Shown piece after piece: positions 46,953 to 56,059 of a DNA stretch of 64,000 nucleotides. The translations under genes and the position numbers were made by a program. The DNA comes from Pseudovibrio exalbescens DSM 16456 (GTDB taxonomy: Bacteria; Pseudomonadota; Alphaproteobacteria; Rhizobiales; Stappiaceae): positions 124,001 through 188,000 of the forward strand of contig NZ_AUGS01000005.1 in the NCBI RefSeq assembly GCF_000422785.1. The letters are read 5' to 3'. The notes under the pieces were generated by a model. It was given only the letters and a program-made list of their open reading frames with translations. It made no database searches and was not told where the DNA came from. How positions within the stretch are numbered: position 1 is the stretch's first letter; each line of letters starts with the position of its first letter.

Positions 46953-46977
46953 TTTGTAACCTCCCGTCTACCCCTTT

Positions 46978-47005
46978 AATCTAATGGATTTGGGCGGATG
47001 TTCAA
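46978..47005 (-). promoter_or_regulatory. Candidate promoter of the small minus-strand unit
   Basis: TTGAAC, a 16-bp spacer, and TAGATT on the minus strand, placing transcription start about 20 bp before the six-codon ORF. Confidence 0.5.
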
Positions 47006-47074
47006 GCCACCGTAACAATTCGTGATCGCTTGCCTTCAATCGTGATGCACTCACTTGAATTGGGTGTGCAAACG

Positions 47075-47100
47075 AAAAAAGCGGCCCGTTAGAGCCGCTT
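47075..47100 (-). terminator. Second minus-strand terminator downstream of glnA
   Basis: AAGCGGC / GCCGCTT with an 8-nt loop; on the minus strand TTTTTT follows. It is about 140 bp past the glnA terminator, so it either catches readthrough or ends a separate small RNA. Confidence 0.75.
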
Positions 47101-47240
47101 GTAGTCGATGCGGGTCAGTCAGCCCGGTCAGAAGCTGAAAACCTGAAATAGTATGTGCCTGAATCGTATGACGGGTGCGTGACGCCCCGCCTTCAATCAG
47201 GGATCTGCAGGATCAGTACAGGTCATCTTGTTTTTTTAAG

Positions 47241-47271
47241 AAAAAGACCGAGTACTAGACCCGGCCTTTTT
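47241..47271 (-). terminator. Intrinsic terminator of glnA
   Basis: A 12-bp stem including two G-U pairs, 7-nt loop and T-rich 3' arm, 21 bp past the glnA stop. Confidence 0.82.
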
Positions 47272-47292
47272 CCTAGACCTAACCCTGAAGGA

Positions 47293-48702
47293 TTAGACTG
47301 AGTAATACATGTCGAATTCGACAGGATGCGGCGTCATTTCGTAGCGCAGCACTTCTTCCATTTTCAGTTCGATGTAGGCATCGATCTGATCGTCATCCAT
47401 GACACCACCGGCCTTCAGGAAGTCGCGATCTGCATCAAGGCTCTCAAGAGCTTCACGCAGGGATGTTGCAACCGTCGGGATCTCGGAGAGTTCCTCTGGT
47501 GGCAGGTCGTAGAGGTTCTTGTCCATTGCATCGCCCGGATGGATCTTGTTCTTGATCCCGTCAAGACCAGCCATCAAAAGAGCGGTAAAGGCCAGATACG
47601 GGTTGGCGGTTGGGTCCGGGAAGCGGACTTCAACGCGCTTGGCCTTAGGTGAAGACGTGAACGGAATACGGCAAGATGCAGACCGGTTACGAGAAGAATA
47701 AGCCAGCAGGACCGGAGCTTCATAGCCTGGAACCAGACGCTTGTAAGAGTTTGTTGAAGCGTTGGTGAAGGCGTTCACGGCCTTGGCATGCTTCAGGACA
47801 CCGCCGATAAAGTACAGAGCGTTTTCGGAGAGATCCGCATACTGATTGCCAGCGAAGCTTGGCTTGCCATCTTCCCAAATGGAGAAGTGAACGTGCATGC
47901 CGGTGCCATTGTCACCAAATACGGGCTTGGGCATGAAGGTTGCGGTCTTGCCATAAGCATGAGCGACCTGATGCACCACGTACTTGTAGATCTGCATGTG
48001 GTCCGCCATCGTGGTCAGCGTCTGGAACTTGGTGCCAAGTTCGTGCTGTGCCGCGGCAACTTCATGGTGGTGCTTTTCCACGACAACACCCATTTCAGTC
48101 ATCACGGAAAGCATCTCAGAACGGATGTCCTGACAGCTGTCGACCGGAGGAACCGGGAAGTAACCACCCTTCATGCGCGGGCGGTGGCCATGGTTGCCGG
48201 TTTCGTACTCGCTATCCATGTTGGATGGCAGCTCGGCGCTGTCCAGCTTGAAGCCGGTGTTGTACGGGTCAGCAGAAAAGCGAACATCGTCAAAAATGAA
48301 AAACTCGGCTTCAGGGCCAACGAAAACAGTGTCACCGGCACCGGATGCCTTGACGTATGCTTCAGCGCGACGCGCTGTCATGCGTGGATCGCGGTTGTAT
48401 CCTTCGCCCGAGATCGGGTCGAGAATGTCGCAGAAGATCGACATGGTGGATTGGGCGAAAAACGGGTCGACGTGAGCGGTCTCAGGATCTGGCATCAACA
48501 TCATGTCGGATTCGTTGATGGCCTTCCAACCAGCAATGGAAGAACCGTCGAAGGCTACGCCTTCTGCGAACATGTCTTCGTCAACCATGCCAGCATCCAT
48601 CGTGACATGCTGCATCTTGCCGCGTGGATCGCTGAAACGCAGATCAACGAATTTTACGTCTTTTTCCTGGATTTCCTTCAGGACATCGCTGGCCGTTTTC
48701 AT
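47293..48702 (-). CDS. glnA: Glutamine synthetase, type I
   Basis: Makes glutamine from glutamate, ammonia and ATP; dodecameric cytosolic enzyme. The 469-residue product has the active-site blocks [27 protein letters not shown], and [18 protein letters not shown]. Tyr398 in NLYDLPPEE is the adenylylation site, so GlnE control is likely. The ATG follows AAGGACG; the longer ORF upstream runs into the intergenic space. It is 110 bp downstream of glnB and is probably read from the same sigma-54 promoter. Confidence 0.98.
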   Translation of the reverse strand: MKTASDVLKEIQEKDVKFVDLRFSDPRGKMQHVTMDAGMVDEDMFAEGVAFDGSSIAGWKAINESDMMLMPDPETAHVDPFFAQSTMSIFCDILDPISGEGYNRDPRMTARRAEAYVKASGAGDTVFVGPEAEFFIFDDVRFSADPYNTGFKLDSAELPSNMDSEYETGNHGHRPRMKGGYFPVPPVDSCQDIRSEMLSVMTEMGVVVEKHHHEVAAAQHELGTKFQTLTTMADHMQIYKYVVHQVAHAYGKTATFMPKPVFGDNGTGMHVHFSIWEDGKPSFAGNQYADLSENALYFIGGVLKHAKAVNAFTNASTNSYKRLVPGYEAPVLLAYSSRNRSASCRIPFTSSPKAKRVEVRFPDPTANPYLAFTALLMAGLDGIKNKIHPGDAMDKNLYDLPPEELSEIPTVATSLREALESLDADRDFLKAGGVMDDDQIDAYIELKMEEVLRYEMTPHPVEFDMYYSV

Positions 48703-48812
48703 AACGTCCTTACCCCTTATATCAGCTTTTGGATTAGTCTGTGTTGGATCGCTCTCGGTTTGTTCCGAACAGCTTGTGCCGCCGGCTCCTCCCAATGAGC
48801 GAGGTTGATAAA

Positions 48813-49217
<405 letters not shown>

Positions 49218-49269
49218 TTACGATCAAACTTCAGGCAAAACCGGGTCCTGCTGTTAATGGTTTGGTTAC

Positions 49270-49288
49270 TTGCATGAAGCGTGCCAAG
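49270..49288 (-). promoter_or_regulatory. Sigma-54 promoter of glnB-glnA
   Basis: On the minus strand TTGGCACG-CTTCA-TGCAA gives the -24 GG and -12 GC with exact spacing. It predicts transcription start about 110 bp before glnB and NtrC-dependent induction under nitrogen limitation. Confidence 0.85.
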
Positions 49289-49308
49289 TTGGGGTGCTCG
49301 CTTTAAAC

Positions 49309-49323
49309 GCCCGATATTCGGGC
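49309..49323. promoter_or_regulatory. Perfect palindrome upstream of the sigma-54 promoter
   Basis: GCCCGA-TAT-TCGGGC. It does not match the usual NtrC site (GCACC...GGTGC), so the bound protein, if any, is unknown. Confidence 0.45.
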
Positions 49324-49502
49324 AGTATCACTGTTTTAAACTAAGTTATTTTCCGGGTCGCCTTTAAAAACTGAGAATAAAATAGGCGCAATGATGTTTA
49401 ATTGTGCAGTTTTACCGCTCATTTGTGTTGCGACGGGTTGCTTGGTGGCGTGTCGTTGGGACTGGTTGTATGATGAGGGGTCAGTACACCCAGGAGGTTT
49501 TC

Positions 49503-49907
49503 ATGCGTGTGATTTCGCTCGATCATATTGTATTGACTGTGCAGGATCTGGACCGAGCCTGCGCTTTTTATCGCGATGTGCTGGGTCTTGAGGAGGTGGT
49601 TTTTGGTGCCGGACGCAAAGGGTTTCGCTTCGGCATGCAGAAAATCAATTTGCAGGTTGCTACCCACGCAGCAAATCCCAAGGCAAGTGTAGAGACACCC
49701 GGTTCAGCGGATTTGTGTGTTCTGATCGACAGCGTAGAAGAGGCGATTGATCATTTGACAGCGGCCTCGGTGAAAATTGAAGAGGGGCCGGTCTACCGCA
49801 CGGGTGCAAGATCGCCTCTGCTCTCCATATATATACGCGACCCTGATGGAAATCTGATCGAGCTTGCGCAACCTCAAAACGTTGTGCTTGGGCAACATAG
49901 TGAGTGA
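49503..49907 (+). CDS. VOC family protein (glyoxalase-like, YaeR-type)
   Basis: A 134-residue vicinal-oxygen-chelate protein with two beta-alpha-beta modules: RVISLDHIVLTVQDLDRACA at residues 2-21, CAFYRDVLGLEEVVFG, and SIYIRDPDGNLIELAQP. Putative metal ligands are His8 and the Glu of NLIELA. The start follows CAGGAGG; the longest ORF adds 33 residues upstream. The gene runs closely into the NAD(P)H-hydrate repair gene (16-bp gap), so they may share a transcript. The substrate is unknown. Confidence 0.87.
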   Translation: MRVISLDHIVLTVQDLDRACAFYRDVLGLEEVVFGAGRKGFRFGMQKINLQVATHAANPKASVETPGSADLCVLIDSVEEAIDHLTAASVKIEEGPVYRTGARSPLLSIYIRDPDGNLIELAQPQNVVLGQHSE

Positions 49908-49923
49908 GAAAGGTGTCGGACTG

Positions 49924-51426
49924 ATGCATGAGCTCTTGGAACCGATAGAAATGGGAAAGGCGGACCGACTGACAATCGAGGCAGGGCGGTCCGGCATGGA
50001 GCTCATGGAAAAGGCTGGGCTGGCCGTGGCCAACGCAGCCAGTCGCATGACGACCTATGAACGACGTATCGTTGTGTTGGCAGGACCGGGTAACAACGGT
50101 GGAGATGCTTTTGTTGCAGCCCGGCATCTTGTCCGCCGTGGTCATGTGGTTGATCTGTTTTTACTCGGCGCACCTGAGACGTTGAAGGGGGATGCGCGAG
50201 AGGCCTATAACGGGCTTGGCTTTGTGGCTGTTCCCATGGAACAAGCGTTTGGGCCTTTGCAAGAGCTTGGGCCCTATGACTTGATCATAGATGGTTTGTT
50301 TGGTGCAGGTTTGGATCGGCCGCTTGAAGGAGCCGCGCTTGCGATTGCAGAGGCAATTAATGACAGTCAGGCTAAAGTGCTGGCGATTGATTTACCATCT
50401 GGCCTTGATGGGCGCACCGGTCAGGTGTTGGGAGCTGCAGTAAAGGCTGATGCAACGGTCACCTTTTTTCGCGCCAAGCCAGGCCATTATATTTATCCGG
50501 GGCGCGGATTGTGCGGCGCGCTTACAATTGCGCAGATAGGAATCCACGAAACGGTGTTTCCCGAAGTGGCCGTAGCGGCCTATCTGAATACACCGGAGTT
50601 GTGGCGGGCCAAGTTGCCTCGACCATCCGAAGATGGGCACAAATATGATCGCGGACATCTCGTTGTTTACAGCGGAAGCGTGTTCCAAACCGGTGCCGCC
50701 CGCCTTGCTGCAATGTCGGGGCAACGGGTTGGGGCCGGGCTGACAACAGTTGTGGCGCCACCTGATGCGGCGCGAATTCATGCTGCACATTTCAGCTCCA
50801 TCATGGTTCGGTCAGTTGAAGGTCACAAGGCTTTGCAATCGCTGCTTTCCGACAGCCGGATAAACAGTTTTGTCATTGGACCCGCTGCGGGAACAGAAGC
50901 TCAAACCAGGAGTGCTGTAGAATTGGTCGCATCCCTCAATCGGCATCTGGTGCTGGATGCGGATGCCATTTCGGTGTTCGAAGGGGCGACCAAGGCGTTG
51001 GCGTCGGCACTTCAGGGTAGTTCAGGCTCGTGTGTAATGACACCGCATATGGGCGAGTTTTCGCGATTGTTTCCGGATCTGGCGCACGACAAAAAACTCT
51101 CCAAACTGGATCAGGCACGCACGGCATCGGCAATGATTGGTGCAACGGTCGTGCTCAAGGGGCCCGATACGGTGATTGCTGCGCCTGATGGGCGTGTCGC
51201 CCTGAACAGCAACGGGAGCCCCTGGCTGGCAACTGGCGGCTCCGGCGACGTTCTTGCGGGAATTGTTGGCGGCTTGTTGGCGCAAGGCGTTGCGGAGTTT
51301 GAAGCAGCTGCGATGGCTGTCTGGCTGCATGGAGCGGCGGCGCAAAGTGCGGGGGCGATGTTGGTTCCTGAAGATCTAATTGCCCACCTGCCAAGAGCGT
51401 ATGCGCAAGCTTTTGAGGCACTTTAA
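49924..51426 (+). CDS. nnr: Bifunctional NAD(P)H-hydrate repair enzyme (epimerase + dehydratase)
   Basis: Repairs damaged NADHX and NADPHX. The 500-residue fusion has an N-terminal YjeF_N epimerase domain (residues 1-215) with LAGPGNNGGDAFVAARHL and DGLFGAGLDRPL. The C-terminal carbohydrate-kinase-like dehydratase has ATVVLKGPDTVIAAPDGR near 415 and the ATP loop NGSPWLATGGSGDVLAGIVG near 435. The start was set at MHELLEPIEM after AAAGGTG. The two domains are fused, as in E. coli YjeF. Confidence 0.95.
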   Translation: MHELLEPIEMGKADRLTIEAGRSGMELMEKAGLAVANAASRMTTYERRIVVLAGPGNNGGDAFVAARHLVRRGHVVDLFLLGAPETLKGDAREAYNGLGFVAVPMEQAFGPLQELGPYDLIIDGLFGAGLDRPLEGAALAIAEAINDSQAKVLAIDLPSGLDGRTGQVLGAAVKADATVTFFRAKPGHYIYPGRGLCGALTIAQIGIHETVFPEVAVAAYLNTPELWRAKLPRPSEDGHKYDRGHLVVYSGSVFQTGAARLAAMSGQRVGAGLTTVVAPPDAARIHAAHFSSIMVRSVEGHKALQSLLSDSRINSFVIGPAAGTEAQTRSAVELVASLNRHLVLDADAISVFEGATKALASALQGSSGSCVMTPHMGEFSRLFPDLAHDKKLSKLDQARTASAMIGATVVLKGPDTVIAAPDGRVALNSNGSPWLATGGSGDVLAGIVGGLLAQGVAEFEAAAMAVWLHGAAAQSAGAMLVPEDLIAHLPRAYAQAFEAL

Positions 51427-51524
51427 AATCCCGAGTTTTCGGGCAAAACGGGTAGGTGGGAGGCGTTGGTAACAAAAAAATGGGATAAAGTGCCCGTTGC
51501 CCGAAAACAACATGAGCAAGGCGG

Positions 51525-51553
51525 TTGACTTCCTCTGACCGAGCAATTAGTCA
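51525..51553 (+). promoter_or_regulatory. Candidate tRNA-Leu promoter
   Basis: TTGACT, a 17-bp spacer and TAGTCA place a start about 7 bp before the tRNA. The -10 is weak. Confidence 0.4.
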
Positions 51554-51566
51554 GCACCACAACGTT

Positions 51567-51649
51567 GCGGCTGTGGCGAAATTGGTAGACGCACCAGATT
51601 TAGGTTCTGGCGGGAGACCGTGGGGGTTCGAGTCCCTCCAGCCGCACCA
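51567..51649 (+). tRNA. tRNA-Leu (anticodon TAG)
   Basis: 83 nt with CCA encoded. The acceptor GCGGCTG pairs with CAGCCGC, the anticodon loop TTTAGGT has TAG, and a class II variable arm (CGGGAGACCGTG) is present. It stands alone ahead of tig. Confidence 0.96.
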
Positions 51650-51893
51650 AACCCCCGGTAATACGGTGTGCAACTTGACGACAACCGTACCCTATCGGAA
51701 ACTTGAAAAGTTGAGGGCGTTGTCAAAGTTCGGTTGAAAGTCGTCCGGTTTTTTGGGTGGTTTGTTGCTGAGGAAAAATGATCCTCGCAAAATTGTTTTC
51801 CCCTGAAATAGACTGGTTCTTTCACTGAGCCGAAGGCAAATCACAGCGGATTTGCTGAGTACACGTTCTAAATTAAGGACGAAGACAAGTACC

Positions 51894-53240
51894 ATGCAGG
51901 TAACAGAAACCCTGGCTGAAGGCCTGAAGCGCGAACTGAAGATCGTTATTCCAGCATCTGATCTGGCAACTCGCCTCGATGAGTATCTTGAAGACCTCAA
52001 GGGCAAGGTGCGCATCAATGGCTTCCGTCCAGGCAAGGTTCCGACTTCGCATCTGAAAAAGGTTTACGGTCGTCAGGCCATGGCCGAGCTGCTGAGCAAC
52101 ATGATCAACGAGACCTCCAACAAGGCCGTTGAAGAGCGCAGTGAAAAGCCTGCCATGCAGCCGGAAATCGACCTGCCGGAAGAAGACGCTGAACGCGTTC
52201 TGGCCGGCGATGCAGATCTGACCTTCTCCATGAAGTATGACATTCTGCCCGAGTTCGAGCTGATCGACTTCTCCACCATCGAGTTGGAACGTCCGATTGT
52301 TGAAATCTCCGAGGAAGAAGTTGACGAGCAGGTCAAGCAGATCGCAGAGAGCAACCGCACCTTCGAGCCGCGCGAAGAAGGCGCCGCAGCTCAGGATGGC
52401 GATCGCATCACAATGTCTTACCTCGGCAAGATCGACGGTGAGCCTTTCGAAGGTGGTGCAGATGAAAACGGCCAGATCGTTTTGGGTTCCGGTCAGTTCA
52501 TCCCTGGCTTTGAAGAGCAGCTGGTTGGCCTGAAGGTCGGCGACGAGAAGGTTGTAGAAGTGACCTTCCCGGAAGAGTATGGCGCTCAGCATCTTGCAGG
52601 CAAGGTCGCTACTTTTGATGTCGTGGTGAAGGAAATTGCAGCTCCGGGTGAGCTGGTCATCGACGACGAAATGGCCAAGAAGCTGGGTCTGGAATCTCTG
52701 GATAGCCTGAAGGAAATCATCCGTGGTCAGATCGAGAGCCAGTACGGCGCGGCAACCCGTCAGAAGGTGAAGCGCGCGCTTCTGGACAAGATGGACGAAG
52801 CCTACTCCTTCGATCTGCCAGAAAAGCTCGTTACCACCGAGTTTGATGGTGTGTGGCGTCAGGTTCAGGCCGATATGGAACAGAGCGGCAAGACCTTCGA
52901 GGACGAAGATACCACGGAAGACGAAGCCAAGGCCGAATACCAGCGCATTGCCGAACGCCGTGTTCGTCTGGGTCTGGTACTGTCTGAAGTTGGTGAGAAG
53001 AACAATATCCAGGTATCTGACGAAGAAGTTCAGCGCGCTCTGTATGATCGCGTTCGTCAGTTCCCTGGACAGGAGCAGCAGGTCTTCGAATTCTACCAGA
53101 AGAACCCACAGGCACTGGCCTCTCTGCGCGCACCGATCTACGAAGAAAAGGTTGTGGACTTCATCCTCGAGCTTGCCAAGGTCAACGACAAGGTTGTTTC
53201 CAAGGAAGAGCTGCTTAAGCAGGACGAAGACGAAGAATAA
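51894..53240 (+). CDS. tig: Trigger factor (ribosome-associated peptidyl-prolyl isomerase)
   Basis: Nascent-chain chaperone docking on ribosomal protein uL23. The 448-residue product has the ribosome-binding signature [14 protein letters not shown] near residue 43, the FKBP-type PPIase domain ([15 protein letters not shown]) in the middle, and a helical C-terminal chaperone domain. An acidic tail (KQDEDEE) ends it. An ATG 14 codons upstream in the same frame is less favoured. It lies upstream of clpP, the usual alphaproteobacterial order, and has its own terminator. Confidence 0.96.
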   Translation: MQVTETLAEGLKRELKIVIPASDLATRLDEYLEDLKGKVRINGFRPGKVPTSHLKKVYGRQAMAELLSNMINETSNKAVEERSEKPAMQPEIDLPEEDAERVLAGDADLTFSMKYDILPEFELIDFSTIELERPIVEISEEEVDEQVKQIAESNRTFEPREEGAAAQDGDRITMSYLGKIDGEPFEGGADENGQIVLGSGQFIPGFEEQLVGLKVGDEKVVEVTFPEEYGAQHLAGKVATFDVVVKEIAAPGELVIDDEMAKKLGLESLDSLKEIIRGQIESQYGAATRQKVKRALLDKMDEAYSFDLPEKLVTTEFDGVWRQVQADMEQSGKTFEDEDTTEDEAKAEYQRIAERRVRLGLVLSEVGEKNNIQVSDEEVQRALYDRVRQFPGQEQQVFEFYQKNPQALASLRAPIYEEKVVDFILELAKVNDKVVSKEELLKQDEDEE

Positions 53241-53268
53241 TCTTCCACAAACAATGGAAGAAATTTGG

Positions 53269-53297
53269 CGGAGGCTCTGGCTCAGGGCCTCCGTTTT
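53269..53297 (+). terminator. Intrinsic terminator of tig
   Basis: CGGAGGC / GCCTCCG with an 11-nt loop, then TTTTCTTT. Confidence 0.82.
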
Positions 53298-53533
53298 CTT
53301 TGCAATCAGCGAGGAAACGGGGGCATCTTGAAGCCGACTATTGAAATTTCCGCAGTGAATGCTACTTAGCGGATGCGCTGGGTGTGAGAGGGGCTTCAAT
53401 CCCTTTAAGAACGAGGCGACATACCTTATGTTGGGATAGTCGCTTTTTCGACTCGCAGATTGACTTTAGACCCGTCAGTGATTTGAGACGGGGGAGTGGT
53501 TCCGGACCACTCTTGCAAAACAATGGATGACGC

Positions 53534-54169
53534 ATGACCGATCCTGTAGAGTACTTTACGAACAGTCTGGTGCCGATGGTTGTGGAGCAAACGAACCGCG
53601 GCGAACGCGCGTTTGATATCTTCTCCCGACTTCTGAAAGAACGCATTATCTTCGTTACCGGCCCGGTTGAAGATACGATGGCGACGCTGATCTGTTCACA
53701 GCTGCTCTATCTGGAAGCGGAAAATCCGAACAAGGAAATTGCGCTGTATATCAATTCACCGGGTGGCATCGTCACGTCGGGTCTTGCGATCTACGATACC
53801 ATGCAGTTCATCAAGCCCAAGATCAGTACGCTTTGCATTGGTCAGGCGGCCAGCATGGGGTCGTTGCTTCTGGCTGGTGGTGAAAAAGGCATGAGGTTCT
53901 CCTTGCCAAACAGCCGTGTGATGGTGCACCAGCCGTCCGGTGGTTTTCGTGGACAGGCGGCGGACATCATGCTGCATGCGCAAGAAATATTGAAGCTGAA
54001 GCGTCGTCTCAACGAGATCTACGTTCAGCATACTGGCCGTACGCTGGATGAGATTGAAGAGGCGCTGGAACGTGACAACTTCATGACCGCTACACAGGCC
54101 ATGGAATTCGGTTTGATCGACAAGGTTATTGAGAACCGCGATAGTCTGAATGCTCAGAACGAGGACTGA
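53534..54169 (+). CDS. clpP: ATP-dependent Clp protease proteolytic subunit
   Basis: Serine protease forming the tetradecameric ClpP chamber. The 211-residue product has the catalytic Ser107 in [11 protein letters not shown] and His132 in MVHQPSGG. The Asp is in [14 protein letters not shown]. The N-terminus starts [20 protein letters not shown]. The downstream clpX is separated by about 270 bp, so the two may be independently transcribed. Confidence 0.98.
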   Translation: MTDPVEYFTNSLVPMVVEQTNRGERAFDIFSRLLKERIIFVTGPVEDTMATLICSQLLYLEAENPNKEIALYINSPGGIVTSGLAIYDTMQFIKPKISTLCIGQAASMGSLLLAGGEKGMRFSLPNSRVMVHQPSGGFRGQAADIMLHAQEILKLKRRLNEIYVQHTGRTLDEIEEALERDNFMTATQAMEFGLIDKVIENRDSLNAQNED

Positions 54170-54437
54170 TTTCCGAGGATTTGACTGTGGCACGGTGTTT
54201 GCGTGAATTCTTCACATCAAAATCCTGTGTCCCAGAATGGGTCTTAATGGATTGTTGATTTTTGCAGTCAAACTATCGGTTAATTGATCGTCGCGTTAGG
54301 GTTTCTCAATGTTCTTACTAGATCGGTGCCGTCAAACGCGCTAAGTGAGTAGGAACGCCGTTCACCCATCTGGCCGGCGACTGAATAAAGTTCAAAGTGG
54401 GGACGCATGTCCTCAAAACGATGCGGGGTTATAACTC

Positions 54438-55703
54438 ATGAGCAAAGCCAGCGGCAGCGACAGCAAGAATACGCTTTACTGCTCGTTTTGCGGAAAGAGC
54501 CAGCATGAAGTGCGCAAACTCATCGCCGGGCCAACCGTTTTCATTTGCGATGAATGCGTCGAACTATGCATGGACATCATCCGGGAAGAGAACAAGTCTT
54601 CTCTGGTGAAGACCCGCGACGGGATCCCAACACCGCAAGAGATCAGCGCGGTACTGGATGATTATGTGATCGGCCAGAGCGGCGCCAAGAAGGTTTTGTC
54701 GGTAGCGGTTCACAACCACTACAAACGCCTGAACCACGCGGCAAAGAACAATGATGTGGAATTGGCAAAGTCCAACATTCTGCTGGTGGGCCCGACAGGG
54801 TGCGGCAAGACGTTGTTGGCTCAGACACTCGCTCGTATTCTGGATGTACCATTTACGATGGCAGATGCGACCACACTGACCGAAGCCGGTTACGTGGGGG
54901 AGGACGTCGAGAATATTATTCTCAAGTTGCTTCAGGCCTCTGACTACAACGTGGAGCGGGCGCAGCGCGGCATTGTCTATATTGACGAGGTGGACAAGAT
55001 CACCCGCAAATCGGACAATCCATCCATTACACGCGATGTATCCGGGGAAGGCGTACAGCAAGCCCTTCTGAAGATCATGGAGGGGACCGTCGCTTCTGTT
55101 CCACCTCAAGGGGGACGTAAGCATCCTCAGCAGGAATTCCTGCAGGTGGATACGACGAACATCCTGTTTATTTGCGGTGGCGCGTTTGCTGGGCTCGACA
55201 AGATCATCTCTGATCGTGGGCGAAAAACTTCCATTGGCTTCAGCGCTACCGTCATGTCGCCGGAAGATCGGAAGACAGGCGAACTGTTCTCCGAACTGGA
55301 ACCGGAAGATCTGTTGAAGTTCGGCCTCATTCCGGAATTCGTGGGTCGTTTGCCTGTGATCGCGACGCTTGAAGACCTGGATGAAGATGCGTTGATCACG
55401 ATCTTGTCCGAACCGAAGAACGCGCTTGTCAAACAGTATCAGCGTTTGTTCGAGATGGAGAACGTAGAGCTCAACTTCCACGAAGATGCTTTGCGTGCCA
55501 TTGCGCGCAAGGCGATCGAACGCAAGACTGGGGCCCGTGGTTTGCGGTCCATTCTTGAGGCGATCTTGCTGGAAACAATGTATGAGCTTCCAGGTCTGAA
55601 GGGCGTGAAAGAAGTAGTGATTTCGCCTGAAGTCGTCGATGGGAAAGCGCGCCCCTTGTACATTTACGAGGACCGTGCCGAGACCTCTGCGACCAGCGCG
55701 TAA
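54438..55703 (+). CDS. clpX: ATP-dependent Clp protease ATP-binding subunit ClpX
   Basis: Hexameric AAA+ unfoldase feeding substrates into ClpP. The 421-residue product has the N-terminal zinc-binding domain (CSFCGKS ... CDECVELC) at residues 15-48, Walker [13 protein letters not shown] near residue 119, Walker [11 protein letters not shown] near 180, and sensor motifs with [10 protein letters not shown] near 370. It starts with ATG and is followed by a hairpin terminator. Confidence 0.98.
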   Translation: MSKASGSDSKNTLYCSFCGKSQHEVRKLIAGPTVFICDECVELCMDIIREENKSSLVKTRDGIPTPQEISAVLDDYVIGQSGAKKVLSVAVHNHYKRLNHAAKNNDVELAKSNILLVGPTGCGKTLLAQTLARILDVPFTMADATTLTEAGYVGEDVENIILKLLQASDYNVERAQRGIVYIDEVDKITRKSDNPSITRDVSGEGVQQALLKIMEGTVASVPPQGGRKHPQQEFLQVDTTNILFICGGAFAGLDKIISDRGRKTSIGFSATVMSPEDRKTGELFSELEPEDLLKFGLIPEFVGRLPVIATLEDLDEDALITILSEPKNALVKQYQRLFEMENVELNFHEDALRAIARKAIERKTGARGLRSILEAILLETMYELPGLKGVKEVVISPEVVDGKARPLYIYEDRAETSATSA

Positions 55704-55733
55704 GGGCCACATCAGGCACACAGGATTTCAGAG

Positions 55734-55767
55734 CGGGCGGCCCCTTTTGGAGATGGACCGCCCGTTT
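55734..55767 (+). terminator. Probable terminator of clpX
   Basis: CGGGCGG / CCGCCCG with a long loop and only TTT after it. Weaker than the other terminators here. Confidence 0.6.
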
Positions 55768-55874
55768 CGATTCAGTAAATGAGTATATTTCGGCTGAGCC
55801 GAGGTGGTGAACTTGGCAGTGATCGCTGATCACAATGCTATCAACAGTTGGCTTGATTGCGTGATTGGTGAGTG

Positions 55875-55908
55875 CTTGACACAGCAGTGCGGGGTGGCCA
55901 CCTAATAG
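55875..55908 (+). promoter_or_regulatory. Candidate lon promoter, possibly heat-shock type
   Basis: CTTGACA followed by CCACCTAATA. The TTGACA-to-TAAT spacing is long for sigma-70, but CTTG with a C-rich -10 resembles alphaproteobacterial sigma-32 promoters. Tentative. Confidence 0.35.
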
Positions 55909-56059
55909 TCATCACCGCAATCGCGGCGGACCTGGTCAGGCTCATTTGTGAGATGTCCAGTTCCGGCCTGGATAGTTTGCCGCTTTTGGAAACTTGCATT
56001 GCGTCCCTCGTGTGCGCCGCCGCGCAAGCTGCGACCCGCACCACATGAAAGGATCAAAT

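Larger units (their letters stand above)
46692..46971 (-). ncRNA. Candidate short transcript of unknown function
   Basis: Defined by a promoter-like pair at its right end and a strong minus-strand terminator at its left; length about 280 nt. It opens with GGGAGG seven bases before ATG, but that ATG starts only MSPPDR before TAG. In the -1 frame an open stretch runs from before the ATG to a TGA at 46744 and reads protein-like (for example KQVMYFARQNFWPRV and KKRPFESFPNLTSAPVT). It is therefore a regulatory RNA with a leader peptide, a small protein behind a uORF, or a frameshifted gene. I cannot decide. Confidence 0.45.
46602..47292. other. Gap holding a small minus-strand transcription unit
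   Basis: Nearly 700 bp without a recognisable protein gene. It contains a candidate promoter, a Shine-Dalgarno sequence with a six-codon ORF, and three minus-strand terminators, one of which belongs to glnA. Separate entries describe these. Confidence 0.6.
55704..56059. other. Intergenic region between clpX and lon
   Basis: Carries the clpX terminator and a candidate lon promoter. I see no gene in it; the upstream extension of the lon ORF has no ribosome-binding site. Confidence 0.5.

Noticed and set aside
51873-53399. 508-codon frame antisense to trigger factor
   Set aside because: The sense frame is an unmistakable Tig; the antisense product is Leu/Phe/His-rich shadow.
54564-55721. 385-codon frame antisense to clpX
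   Set aside because: Fully covered by ClpX on the other strand, with no independent start signal.
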